DNA of 64,000 nt from JAJKJG01 sp036556825 (GTDB taxonomy: Bacteria; Pseudomonadota; Alphaproteobacteria; Rhizobiales; Beijerinckiaceae): the NCBI GenBank assembly GCA_036556825.1, contig DATBIR010000040.1:16011-80010 (forward strand), read 5' to 3'. The number at the start of each line of letters is the position of its first letter. Within the stretch, counting starts at the first letter, position 1. Below, piece by piece: positions 1 through 7,631 of the stretch. Below the pieces are notes generated by a model. The model had not been told where the DNA came from, made no database searches, and saw only the letters and a list, made by a program, of their open reading frames with translations. Made by a program: the position numbers and the translations under genes.

Positions 1-2
1 CG

Positions 3-581
3 GCCCAGGCTCTTCAGCAGGGCAATGAGCTCCTCGCCCAGGTTTTCGGCAACAGGGCCTTCAGCCGGCTGATCGCCGAGGAGAGCGCGGCGGTGGCCGG
101 AATTGCACCCGAGATCATGAAGCAAATCATGGCCCCGGCGGCGGCGATGCTGATGGGCGGGCTGTCCCAGACCGCGGCGAGCCAGGGCCTCGCCGCCTAT
201 TTCGACCAGCTCGCCGACATGTTTCGCGGCGGCCCCCGTCCGGGGCCGCGCTCTGCCGCCCAGGACCCGTTCAGCGCCTGGGCGCAGATGTGGACCGGCA
301 TGATGGGCGGCGGCCAGCCGCCGCAGGCGCGCGAGGCCGAGCCGCAGGGTGACGCAACCCCGCATCCGCTCGGGCCCTGGGGCGCGATCATGACCGGCTT
401 CATGCGCGGCTTGCAGCCCGGGCCCAACTCCGAGCCGGAGCCTGAGACGCCGCCGCCACCGCGCAATCCGTTCGACCTGATAAGCGAAATGTTCGAGGCG
501 GGCCGCGGGGTGCAGGAGCAGCACCTCGCCGCCCTTCAGAGCATTTTCGACGCCTATTGGAAGCCGCCGAAGCAGAGCTAG
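3..581 (+). CDS. DUF937-like protein, 5' truncated
   Basis: The reading frame is open from the first bases of the window, so the true start lies outside; 192 residues are visible. The first ~60 residues look like the helical DUF937/YidB-type domain: an ILGQ-like LLAQVFGN segment, then residues resembling the family's GI-x-Q-x(2)-MKQIM-x(n)-MGGL core. The rest is Pro/Gly-rich, with repeated blocks of the form DPFSAW / MMGG / NPFDLI that look like short helices joined by disordered linkers. The stop is directly followed by the convergent end of the DUF1127 gene with one base between. No enzymatic motif is visible. The family assignment comes from pattern recognition only. Confidence 0.7.
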   Translation, partial: AQALQQGNELLAQVFGNRAFSRLIAEESAAVAGIAPEIMKQIMAPAAAMLMGGLSQTAASQGLAAYFDQLADMFRGGPRPGPRSAAQDPFSAWAQMWTGMMGGGQPPQAREAEPQGDATPHPLGPWGAIMTGFMRGLQPGPNSEPEPETPPPPRNPFDLISEMFEAGRGVQEQHLAALQSIFDAYWKPPKQS

Positions 582-582
582 C

Positions 583-918
583 TCACGCGGCACATCCGGC
601 TGGGGCTCGGGCCGCCCGCGGCGCCGCAGCCGGCATCACAGGCGCCAGCGAACGCTTTCCGGCACGACGCTCGACCGATCGAAGCAGCAGCACGGTCGAG
701 GGGTCGCGGTAGAACGGCTCGGCGAGTGCGCCATGAACATCGCTCGGCACGAGGCCGATGTCCTTGAGCGCCCGTTCGTCGAGCTCGGCGAGGGCTTTGA
801 TCGCGTGCCGGTGCTTCAGCGCGACGATCATGCGGTTCAGTTGACGGAGCGTCACGGCGGCGACGCGGGCAACCAGCGTCGTCTCGAACGCTTCGGCGCG
901 AATCGTATGGCGTGACAT
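583..918 (-). CDS. DUF1127 domain protein (LysR-divergent)
   Basis: A 111-residue protein. A central DUF1127 helix pair (RQLNRMIVALKHR, then ALAELDERALKDIGL) matches the conserved 'L..L.d..L.DIGL.R.d' pattern of this small alphaproteobacterial family. Two starts are possible; the ATG at 918 is preceded four bases away by GGAGGG, so it is preferred over the ATG at 930. DUF1127 proteins are Arg-rich and often stress- or host-linked; in Brucella and Agrobacterium the LysR regulator VtlR controls several of them. Here the gene diverges from a VtlR/LsrB-like gene, so regulation by that neighbour is a reasonable inference. The C-terminal ~35 residues are Ala/Arg/Pro-rich and look disordered. Confidence 0.85.
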   Translation of the reverse strand: MSRHTIRAEAFETTLVARVAAVTLRQLNRMIVALKHRHAIKALAELDERALKDIGLVPSDVHGALAEPFYRDPSTVLLLRSVERRAGKRSLAPVMPAAAPRAARAPAGCAA

Positions 919-1018
919 GAAACCCTCCATCGCTCAGAGTGGCCGGCCGGGCCGGCGGGCAGCGTATACGCCGCCCGTGTCTGGTCCCGGCTTCGGGACG
1001 AGACGGATCATGACAGCA

Positions 1019-1036
1019 TTTCAATCATCATTGAAA
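1019..1036. promoter_or_regulatory. 18-bp inverted repeat, candidate LysR operator
   Basis: TTTCAA-N6-TTGAAA is a perfect inverted repeat and contains the T-N11-A arrangement of LysR-type operators. It lies between the divergent DUF1127 and LysR genes, 54 bases before the LysR start. A second LysR-like pattern, ATC-N9-GAT, lies at 1058-1072, close to the LysR Shine-Dalgarno, as expected for an autoregulatory site. Operator function is inferred from position and symmetry. Confidence 0.5.
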
Positions 1037-1089
1037 CGAATAGTTGGAATGTGTAAGATCACGATCAATGATCTATAGAGGGAAGCGCC

Positions 1090-1983
1090 ATGGCCCACCT
1101 GCTCGATATCGACCAGCTCAGGACCTTCGTGGCCATCGCCGACACCGGCTCCTTCACGAAGGCGGCGGATATCGTCCACAAGACGCAGTCGGCAGTGTCG
1201 ATGCAGATGAAGCGGCTCGAGGAACGCGTCGGGCGCGACATCTTCGAACGCGACGGCCGCCTCTCGAAGCTCACGGAGGACGGCGAACGGCTGCTCGACT
1301 ATGCACGCCGCATCGTGCGCCTCAACAGCGAGTGCATCGCCTCGTTCAACGAGGCCGACCTGACCGGGCGGGTGCGCCTCGGCGTTCCCGATGACTACGC
1401 CGACCGCTATCTGCCGGAGATCCTGGCCCGCTTCTCGCGCTCGCATCCGCGCGCCGAGGTCACGGTGGTGTGCGAGCCGACGCCCAACCTGCTCGACCGG
1501 GTGCAGAGCAACGACCTCGACCTTGCCATTATCACGCATCTGGACAGCCGCGGCCCGTCCGAGATCATCCGTGTCGAGCAGCTCCTGTGGGTGACGTCGT
1601 CGCGGCACTGCATCCACGAGACCGACCCGGTGCCGCTGGCCCTCGGCCGCCCGAACTGCGATTGGCGTCAGTCGGGCACCGCCGCCCTGGAAGGCGCCGG
1701 CCGTCCGTTCCGCATCCTCTACGTCAGTTGGAACTCGACCGCGGTGGGCGCCGCCGTGCTCGCCGGGCTCGCCGTATCCGTGCTGCCGGAGAGCGCGGTA
1801 CGGTCGGGGATGCGCGTTCTCGGGCCGCGCGACGGCTACCCTGCCCTGCCCTCATGCAAGATTGGCCTCGTGCGCAATCGCCACGAGCCGACGCCCCTTG
1901 CCGACGCGCTCGGGCAGGAGATCCGGCAGAGCCTGGACAATCTTGGAGCGGGACGTTACGCGCCCGCGGTCGCCGCCGAATAA
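1090..1983 (+). CDS. lsrB: LysR-family regulator, LsrB/VtlR type
   Basis: 297 residues, a normal LysR length. The N-terminal winged helix-turn-helix spans about residues 6-65 (QLRTFVAIADTGSFTKAAD, then QSAVSMQMKRLEERVG). The substrate-binding domain follows, with the signatures GVPDDYADRYLPEIL, VCEPTPNLL and LAVSVLPE. These closely resemble LsrB of Sinorhizobium and VtlR of Brucella/Agrobacterium, regulators of oxidative-stress, envelope and host-association genes. Cysteines at 82, 128, 174, 190 and 256 fit a redox-sensing role known for LsrB, though which ones are equivalent cannot be decided here. The start has GAGGGAAG just upstream. The gene diverges from a DUF1127 gene, a known class of VtlR targets. 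Confidence 0.85.
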   Translation: MAHLLDIDQLRTFVAIADTGSFTKAADIVHKTQSAVSMQMKRLEERVGRDIFERDGRLSKLTEDGERLLDYARRIVRLNSECIASFNEADLTGRVRLGVPDDYADRYLPEILARFSRSHPRAEVTVVCEPTPNLLDRVQSNDLDLAIITHLDSRGPSEIIRVEQLLWVTSSRHCIHETDPVPLALGRPNCDWRQSGTAALEGAGRPFRILYVSWNSTAVGAAVLAGLAVSVLPESAVRSGMRVLGPRDGYPALPSCKIGLVRNRHEPTPLADALGQEIRQSLDNLGAGRYAPAVAAE

Positions 1984-2030
1984 GGAATTGTCGCGGGGCC
2001 AGTCAGAGCCGGATCGAACGAAATCACGCT

Positions 2031-2342
2031 CTAGCGGTCGGCACGCTCGGGTGGCTCGACGTCGAGATTCTGCAGCGCGTTTTCGACCGCCGCGATGCCG
2101 CGCTGGCGCACCTTCTCGTGGTGCCGCTCGCGGTCCTTCGCTTCGAGACGCTGCAGATGCTCCTCGAATTGCGGGGGCACTGCCGCGTCGCCCAGGAAGG
2201 CCGGCTTGTCGGTCAGCGCCGTATAGGTCGTGCGCAATTGCTGGCCGAGATGCTCCTGCAGCGGGCGCGCGAGCGCCGGCCCCGCCGCCTCGTCGCGGCC
2301 GGCCGGTGCTTTGTCGCTGGTTGACGCGTTGGGCATGCTCAC
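2031..2342 (-). CDS. NepR-like anti-sigma factor paralogue
   Basis: About 103 residues. The middle reads LQEHLGQQLRTTYTALTDKP ... VPPQFEEHLQRLE, which follows the NepR pattern LGxQLRxxY...P...VPxxFxxxLxxL. NepR proteins bind and silence the general-stress sigma factor EcfG until phosphorylated PhyR removes them. Compared with canonical NepR this one has a ~7-residue insert before VPPQF and a ~35-residue charged C-terminal tail. GTG at 2342 lies five bases after AGGAGG; ATG at 2336 is the alternative. No phyR or ecfG is nearby. The upstream sequence GCAAC-N17-CGTT (2366-2391, minus strand) is one mismatch from a sigma-EcfG promoter. It may instead be an unrelated small helical protein. Confidence 0.5.
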   Translation of the reverse strand: MSMPNASTSDKAPAGRDEAAGPALARPLQEHLGQQLRTTYTALTDKPAFLGDAAVPPQFEEHLQRLEAKDRERHHEKVRQRGIAAVENALQNLDVEPPERADR

Positions 2343-2479
2343 GCCTGCCTCCTCGGTTTGGGCATAACGCCCACGGAGCCCGGGAAGTTGCGCACGGCCG
2401 GGCCCGATTCGAGACGAGCGAGAATGTGGCAGGCGCGCGAAAGCGGTCAAGTCGCGCGCGAAATCGATTGTGGAACGCA

Positions 2480-2773
2480 TCACGCGTTCAACGAGCGATG
2501 ACGGGCCGGCATGCGGCGGGCCGCGCCGCGCCGCCGGGACGGCGCCTTGGCCGGCACGTCGGGGAAACGCACGACCAGCAGACGCTGCCCGGTCCGGTCG
2601 ACGATCTCGTAGGCCAGGGCGCTCCAGTCGTCGGGACAGCGCAGGCGCGTGCTCATCAGCTCACGGGCGCTGTCGCAGGCGAAGATGCGCGCCGCCTCGA
2701 GGTCGGCCAGATCCTCCCCGTCGCGGTCGTGAAACACATGGGCGCCACAGGCGAGATTGAAGAAAAATCGCAT
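2480..2773 (-). CDS. DUF6894-like small protein, first copy
   Basis: 97 residues beginning MRFFFNLACG. It has the DUF6894 pattern: an N-terminal strand MRFFFNL, then D-x-D-G-x-D-L-x-D-L (DRDGEDLADLEAA), then an alpha helix, then a strand ending in VDRTGQRLLVVRF. DUF6894 proteins are short alphaproteobacterial proteins of unknown role, often present in several copies. The last 20 residues are Arg-rich (APSRRRGAARRM) and probably a disordered tail. No Shine-Dalgarno is visible, so the start rests on the family pattern. The second family member in this window (at 3796) lacks the Arg tail. The function is not known. Confidence 0.75.
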   Translation of the reverse strand: MRFFFNLACGAHVFHDRDGEDLADLEAARIFACDSARELMSTRLRCPDDWSALAYEIVDRTGQRLLVVRFPDVPAKAPSRRRGAARRMPARHRSLNA

Positions 2774-3002
2774 GACGCGATTATGAAAGTGCAAGCCTTT
2801 GCACCCGGTTAAGCTTGGCCTTGAGGGCACGGCCAGAATGAGACAGGCGGGACCGCCTGCCCCGCGCCGGGGCTGCGGCTGGCGGCCGTCGAGCCAGCCG
2901 TCCCACGTCACGGCGCAATTCGGCCTGAGGTGTGTCCTGAGGGTCCTCGAATTGTTCGCTCCCGCTCGTGTATGGTCGTGGCGACCAAGGAGACGTTCCC
3001 GG

Positions 3003-3140
3003 ATGAAGCGCCTTGCCGGCATCGCCAGCACCATTGCCCTGATGCTGCTCGTGGCCGCGTGCGACAAGTGCGGCAACTTCGAGATCAACGTCCCGGGGGG
3101 CACCTACAAGGCGTGCACCGACGTCAAGCCGCAGGGCTGA
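3003..3140 (+). CDS. Small (45-residue) lipoprotein
   Basis: A very short gene with strong signals: AAGGAG eleven bases before the ATG, a basic n-region (MKR), a hydrophobic stretch of about 14 residues and a textbook lipobox LVAAC, giving a predicted lipidated cysteine at residue 20. The mature part is only ~26 residues and holds two more cysteines (C23 and C38), which could form a disulfide. It would be processed by the signal peptidase LspA encoded at 30.4 kb. It resembles other tiny entericidin-like or DUF-type alphaproteobacterial lipoproteins, but no family is certain. A perfect 16-bp palindrome lies 34 bases downstream. Confidence 0.75.
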   Translation: MKRLAGIASTIALMLLVAACDKCGNFEINVPGGTYKACTDVKPQG

Positions 3141-3173
3141 GATCCGGGACGAATTCTGGCGCACAGCCGAATG

Positions 3174-3309
3174 GCCAGCGATCGCTGGCGCCGCTGCTAT
3201 CGAACCGGCCTCGACCCAGGCGTTCGCGCCGACCGGTCCGCGACGCTGCATCGCGGACAGGCCCGACCTGCTTGCGCCCAAAGGATGTGGAGCCGGTTGG
3301 AAACCGGCC
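3174..3309. repeat. Cluster of perfect inverted repeats
   Basis: Three separate perfect inverted repeats lie in 136 bases downstream of the small lipoprotein gene: a 16-bp palindrome centred on CGATCG (3174-3189), TCCGCGA-N7-TCGCGGA (near 3237-3257) and GCCGGTT-GGA-AACCGGC (near 3293-3309). The rest of the gene-poor interval 3141-3795 holds only a weak small frame and the leader of the next gene. The hairpins could stabilise or end the upstream transcript, or be remnants of a palindromic repeat. Confidence 0.5.
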
Positions 3310-3331
3310 GTAGCCGCCGAATGGTCGTGCC

Positions 3332-3502
3332 TCAGTTTGACATTGAACGCCAGGCGAAGACTGCGCCGACGGCAAGGACAAGGGGGATCAGCCGCTTTGT
3401 CACGATCATGACCTTTCCGCCTGGCGAGGCGGACTCGTAAGCCGTCCAGAAGCTGACCAGCCCGGCTCGGTCGTGAGGTGGCATCCACTCGCCGAGGCTC
3501 AT
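3332..3502 (-). CDS. Possible 56-residue membrane peptide
   Basis: A weak candidate in an otherwise empty 655-base interval. From the ATG at 3502 the frame encodes a polar N-terminal half (MSLGEWMPPHDRAG) and then a basic residue followed by a ~16-residue hydrophobic segment (LIPLVLAVGAVFAW), as in a single-span membrane peptide. The Shine-Dalgarno is poor. An internal ATG would give a 25-residue version holding just the hydrophobic span. No family is recognised, and this could be a chance frame. Confidence 0.25.
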   Translation of the reverse strand: MSLGEWMPPHDRAGLVSFWTAYESASPGGKVMIVTKRLIPLVLAVGAVFAWRSMSN

Positions 3503-3795
3503 GCTCTGCTCTAACGAACAGGGGTTGGGGTCAGGACGAGGTCTCCGAGCGCGGGTTGGCCACCCCGGCAGGTAACCCGTCGAGCCGGCCAGCCCTGCGG
3601 GCTCCAACTCGTTACCATCAAACCGAGACCCCACCCGCCGAAAGAATAGTGTGAATCCCTGTGAATCCTGGGGATAAGTCGAGCGAATCGCTTGAATTGA
3701 TCAAACCAAGATAAAGCCAGCGTCACAAAGACGTGCCACCGTCCCCCTCCTATTACGACTAGGGAATACTAGCGTGCTGTGAGTGGAGGGCGTAG

Positions 3796-4032
3796 ATGGC
3801 GGTTCATTACTTCCATTGCACCGATGGCGTTGACATGGTGATCGACCATAAGGGCCATCGGATGAGCAGTCCTGATCAGATCCTCAGCCATGCGCACACC
3901 GTGGCGTCACGGTTGATGCGGTCCGTCCCCGGCTACGACGACTGGCGGAATTGGACGGTGCACGTTTACGACCAGATGGGCGCGGTGGCGATCATCGACT
4001 TTCCGGTGGCGCGCCGCCGTGCCGCCGCCTGA
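3796..4032 (+). CDS. DUF6894-like small protein, second copy
   Basis: 78 residues with a good ribosome site (GGAGGG five bases before ATG). The layout matches the other DUF6894-like protein of this window: a first strand with aromatic residues (VHYFHCTDGVDMVID), a DxxG turn, a helix (DQILSHAHTVASRLM) and a final strand (WTVHVYDQMGAVAIIDFPV). The role of this family is unknown. The leader at 3650-3672 contains two near-identical GTGAATCC blocks, which might bind a regulator. The gene ends 44 bases before the convergent end of gshA. Confidence 0.75.
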   Translation: MAVHYFHCTDGVDMVIDHKGHRMSSPDQILSHAHTVASRLMRSVPGYDDWRNWTVHVYDQMGAVAIIDFPVARRRAAA

Positions 4033-4075
4033 GTCGCGACACGCCGCGTAGACCGCGGTCCTGCGTCTCCGGCTT

Positions 4076-5440
4076 TCAGAATATGCACTCGCGAAAGGCA
4101 GGGTCGACGCTGCCGCCCCAGGCGCGGTGGTACGTGTCGAGCAGATCCTCGGCAGCCGTGCGCCCGCGCGCCACGATGGCGTCGAGCGGCTCGAGATACC
4201 GGCTTTCGTCGGCGGCGGAGGCATCGCGCAGCTGGCGCTGCTGCAGCCCGCGCCGCGCCAGCGCGACCGCCTCGCGCGCCACCTCGCGCACCGGGCGTCC
4301 GGCGGCGCTCGCGTTCAGCGCCAGCCGCGGCACGTCCGCGCGCAGACGCTCGCGGTCGTCGTCCGACCAGCCTTTGACGAGATCCCACGCGCCGTCCAGC
4401 GCGGTCGCGTCGTAGAGCAGCCCGACCCAGAAGGCGGACAGCGCCACGATGCGTTCCGGCGGTCCGACATCGGCACCACGCATCTCGAGATAGCGCTTGA
4501 GACGCACCTCGGGAAACAGGGTGGAGAGGTGGTTGGCCCAATCCGAGCGCGTGGCGCGCTCGCCGGGCATCTGCGGCAGCCGGCCGGCGAGGAGATCGCG
4601 GAACGAGGCCCCGGCGGTGTCGTGGTAGGTGTCCTCGCGCTTGACGAAATACATGGGCACGTCGAGCGCCCAGTCGACGTAGCGCTCGTAACCCATGCCC
4701 TCCTCGAAGGCGAAGGCGAGCATGCCGGTGCGGTCGCGATCGGTGTCGCTCCAGATGTGCGAGCGCATCGACAGGAAGCCGTTCGGCTTGCCGTCCGTGA
4801 AGGGTGAGTTGGCGAACAGCGCGGTCGCCACCGGCTGCAGGGCCAGCGACACGCGCAGCTTCTTCACCATGTCGGCTTCGGAGCCGTAATCGAGGTTCAC
4901 CTGGACGGTTGCCGTGCGGTACATCATGTCGAGCCCGAGGCTGCCGACCTTGGGCATGTAATTGGTCATGATGCGGTAGCGGCTCTTCGGCATCACGGGC
5001 GTTTCCGCCCGGCTCCATTTTGGGCTCATGCCGAGGGTGAGGAAGCCGACATCGAGCGGCCCGGCGACCCGTTTCACCTGCTCGAGATGCACGGCGAGCT
5101 CGCGGGCCGTGTCGTGGATGCTGGCCATGGGGGCGCCGGACAGCTCGAACTGGCCGCCGGGCTCGAGCGACACGGCACCTGCACCCTCGGCATCGTAGAG
5201 GCCGATGGGGTGACCATCCTCCATGATCGGCTCCCAGCCGTTCTGGCCGGCGAGCCCCTCGAGCAAGGCCCGGATGCCGCCCTCGTAGGGCACCGGCGCG
5301 CCGCTCGCCTTGTAGAATGGAATTTTCTCGTGCTCGGTGCCGATGCGCCACTCTGCCCGCGGCTTGGCGCCCGAGGCGATCCACTCGATCAGCTCATCGC
5401 GCGCGCCGATCGGCGTCGCATCGGAAACGTCGCGCGCCAT
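4076..5440 (-). CDS. gshA: Glutamate-cysteine ligase, plant/alphaproteobacterial type
   Basis: 454 residues, the expected size. It catalyses ATP-dependent joining of glutamate and cysteine, the first step of glutathione synthesis, in the cytoplasm. Recognisable blocks in order: GTEHEKIPF near residue 35 (the GCS2 glutamate-binding E-x-E-K motif), QFELSGAP, LGMSPKW, MPKSRYRIMTNYMP, TATVQVNLDYGSE, FANSPFTDGKPNGFLSMRS and WSDTDRDRTG. All are hallmarks of the plant-type enzyme (GCS2 superfamily, Pfam GCS2/TIGR01436-like). The start at 5440 is chosen because GAGG lies upstream and the conserved domain begins soon after; the frame extends further upstream without family resemblance. A second GCS2-type ligase is the next gene upstream on the same strand. 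Confidence 0.95.
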   Translation of the reverse strand: MARDVSDATPIGARDELIEWIASGAKPRAEWRIGTEHEKIPFYKASGAPVPYEGGIRALLEGLAGQNGWEPIMEDGHPIGLYDAEGAGAVSLEPGGQFELSGAPMASIHDTARELAVHLEQVKRVAGPLDVGFLTLGMSPKWSRAETPVMPKSRYRIMTNYMPKVGSLGLDMMYRTATVQVNLDYGSEADMVKKLRVSLALQPVATALFANSPFTDGKPNGFLSMRSHIWSDTDRDRTGMLAFAFEEGMGYERYVDWALDVPMYFVKREDTYHDTAGASFRDLLAGRLPQMPGERATRSDWANHLSTLFPEVRLKRYLEMRGADVGPPERIVALSAFWVGLLYDATALDGAWDLVKGWSDDDRERLRADVPRLALNASAAGRPVREVAREAVALARRGLQQRQLRDASAADESRYLEPLDAIVARGRTAAEDLLDTYHRAWGGSVDPAFRECIF

Positions 5441-5575
5441 GCGCCACCTCGGCTCCACGGGATGGGCGGGGCGGCCATCGGCCTCTTGCCGCCCCTTAGA
5501 AATCCGGCTGTAGATAGGCCGCCGCTCAGGCCCCTGCAATGACCGGAGTGGCGGCTGGATGCAACAGCCACCCGG

Positions 5576-6718
5576 TCAATGGACGGCCCGGCTCTCGCCG
5601 ACCGTGGTGGAACTGAGCCAGTCGACCACGCAGGCGAGCGCCTCCCGGTTGGGCAGCCCCCGGCCGAGCGCCTCCGTGTGCAGGGCGAGCTGGCGGTCGG
5701 CGCTGGTGCCCTGGGCCAGAATGGCGCGGGTGCTTTCCAGCTCCGCGCTGCAGCCGAGCGCGGCGGCATCGTCGGCGACCAGGGCGAGCGCGTCCTCGAG
5801 TACCTCGGCCACCGGCCTGGCCGTGCGGCTTGCCTCGTCGACGAAGCTGCCGTGGATGCCGTAGCGCTGCGCCCGCCAGCAGTTTTCGCCGGTGATGGCG
5901 CGCGAAGCGCCGGTCAGGCCGGCGTTGACGGAGGGGTCGCGCCACAGGCGCCGCACGAGGCAGCGGTACAAGGCCGCGAGGGCCAAGGTGTCCTCCACGC
6001 GCGTACAGCTGTCGGCGACGCGCAGCTCGAGGGTCGGGTGCTGACGCGACGGGCGGATCACCCACCACACGTAGCTCGAATCCTCGATCGCCCGCGCCGC
6101 CACCAGGGTCGCGATATAGCGGTCGTAGTCGGCCGCGCTCTCGAACAGCTCGGGCAGGCCGGTGCGCGGCAGTTCGCGATAGGCGGCGAGCCGGTAGCCG
6201 AGCAGCCCGGTGCGCTGCGCCTGCCAGAACGGGGACGACGTCGACAGCGCCAGGAACAGCGGGATGAAGGGCAGCGCCCGGTTCATGATGTCGACCCGCG
6301 CCGCGAGGTCGGGCACCTCGACATGGATGTGCAGGCCGCAGACCATGTTGCGCGCCCCGAGCATCTGCAGGTCGTGCATCAGCTTGCCGTAGCGCGACTG
6401 GGTCGTGGCGCGCTGGCGCGTCCACACGGCGAGCGGGTGCGTGCCGGCGGCCATGATGGCAAGGTCGTGCGCGCGGGCGATGGCGCCGACGTCGCGGCGC
6501 AGCCCGGTCAGGACCCGCCGCGCCGCCGCGAAGTCGGCCGTGGGCGGCGTCGCCACCTCGACCTGCGGCTCGAGCATTTCCCGTTGCACGTCCTTGTCGG
6601 AGAAATGGCTGCCGCAGGCGGCGAAGAATTCCTTGACGCGGGCGCGGGCTGCGTCGCGCTTGACGGCGTCGTTGACGAAATATTCCTCCTCGATGCCGAA
6701 GCGGAAATCTGCGGCCAT
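5576..6718 (-). CDS. YbdK-like carboxylate-amine ligase (GCS2 family)
   Basis: 380 residues. The start FRFGIEEEYFVND is the diagnostic GIEEE motif of YbdK-type carboxylate-amine ligases. Later blocks are VATPP, MAAGTHPLAVW, GLHIHVEVPD, WQAQRTGLLGYR and VADSCTRVEDT. The start is set by a textbook GGAGG six bases before the ATG. YbdK of E. coli has weak glutamate-cysteine ligase activity and its physiological substrate is uncertain, so only an ATP-dependent amide-bond-forming ligase can be asserted. It lies between rsmE and gshA on the same strand, so the window carries two GCS2-fold ligases within 2.7 kb. A relation to glutathione chemistry is an inference. Confidence 0.9.
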   Translation of the reverse strand: MAADFRFGIEEEYFVNDAVKRDAARARVKEFFAACGSHFSDKDVQREMLEPQVEVATPPTADFAAARRVLTGLRRDVGAIARAHDLAIMAAGTHPLAVWTRQRATTQSRYGKLMHDLQMLGARNMVCGLHIHVEVPDLAARVDIMNRALPFIPLFLALSTSSPFWQAQRTGLLGYRLAAYRELPRTGLPELFESAADYDRYIATLVAARAIEDSSYVWWVIRPSRQHPTLELRVADSCTRVEDTLALAALYRCLVRRLWRDPSVNAGLTGASRAITGENCWRAQRYGIHGSFVDEASRTARPVAEVLEDALALVADDAAALGCSAELESTRAILAQGTSADRQLALHTEALGRGLPNREALACVVDWLSSTTVGESRAVH

Positions 6719-6817
6719 TGTGGCCTCCTTTGGTATGACTGCCCCACAGACCGGCGGCCCGGCGCCCGGGCCCGCGGCGGCCCGCGAGGTCATGGGATGG
6801 ACGGGTGGGCGCGGCGG

Positions 6818-7564
6818 CTAGCGCCAGTCGCCGAGGGCTGCCTGGACGGCGGCGAGAACGGCCACGGCGGCCGTATCGGCGCGAAGAATGCGCGGGCCCA
6901 GCGATATGCGAACACAACGCGGATGGCCGAGAACAAGCGCCCTCTCCTCATCGGTGAACCCGCCTTCGGGTCCGACGACAACGCCAAGCTTGCCGCCCGT
7001 GTTCCCGGCCTGTCCGAGGGCGTGCAGCGGATTCGCGGCCGGCGCTTCCTCGTCACAGAAGACGACCAGCCGGTCTGGCTCCAAGCCCTTGATCGCGGGG
7101 GCGAAATCCTCCTCCGGAAGAACCTCCGGCACGGCCAGGATGCCGCATTGCTCGGCGGCCTCGATGACGTTGAGGCGCATGCGTTCGCGGTTGACGCGGC
7201 TGGCCTGGGTGCGGCGGGTGAAGACGGGCTTCAAGGCCCCAGCCCCCATTTCGACGGCCTTCTGCACCATGTAATCGAGCCGGGCGTGCTTGAGCGGCGC
7301 GAAAAGGTAGAGAAGGTCGTTCAACGGCACCTGCGGCCGCGTCTGTTCGAGGCAGGTGAGCGTGAGGTTCTTCCGTCCCTCGGCCGCGAGGCCGGCGCGC
7401 CATTCGCCGTCGCGGCCGTTGAACACCAGCACGTCGTCGCCGGCCTTGAGGCGCAGCACGTTGCCGAGATAGTTCGCCTGGCCGCGGTCGAGGACGATGC
7501 GCGCCCCGACGGCGAGCGGCGCCTCGACGAACAGGCGCGGGGCGGAGAAGTCGTAAGCGGCCAT
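6818..7564 (-). CDS. rsmE: 16S rRNA m3U1498 methyltransferase
   Basis: 248 residues, typical for RsmE, which methylates N3 of U1498 in 16S rRNA after 30S assembly. The N-terminal PUA-like part contains RLFVEAPLAVG and HYLxxVLRL-type residues (ANYLGNVLRLKAGDDV). The C-terminal SPOUT knot domain carries VVVGPEGGFTDEE and RISLGPRILRADTAAV, which bind S-adenosylmethionine. The start MAAYDFSAPRLF matches the family; longer upstream starts were rejected. It precedes the YbdK-like gene by 99 bases on the same strand and diverges from the secreted four-cysteine gene at 7632. Confidence 0.95.
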   Translation of the reverse strand: MAAYDFSAPRLFVEAPLAVGARIVLDRGQANYLGNVLRLKAGDDVLVFNGRDGEWRAGLAAEGRKNLTLTCLEQTRPQVPLNDLLYLFAPLKHARLDYMVQKAVEMGAGALKPVFTRRTQASRVNRERMRLNVIEAAEQCGILAVPEVLPEEDFAPAIKGLEPDRLVVFCDEEAPAANPLHALGQAGNTGGKLGVVVGPEGGFTDEERALVLGHPRCVRISLGPRILRADTAAVAVLAAVQAALGDWR

Positions 7565-7631
7565 GCGGGCTTGCCGGTTTCGTGTTAGGTACGCGTCTGC
7601 CGCACGCTTACCCGATTGGCAAGGATCACCC

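Noticed and set aside
5579..7588. Long plus-strand open frame opposite the YbdK-like and rsmE genes
   Set aside because: The minus-strand genes have full family motifs and good starts; the plus frame lacks motifs and crosses two genes.
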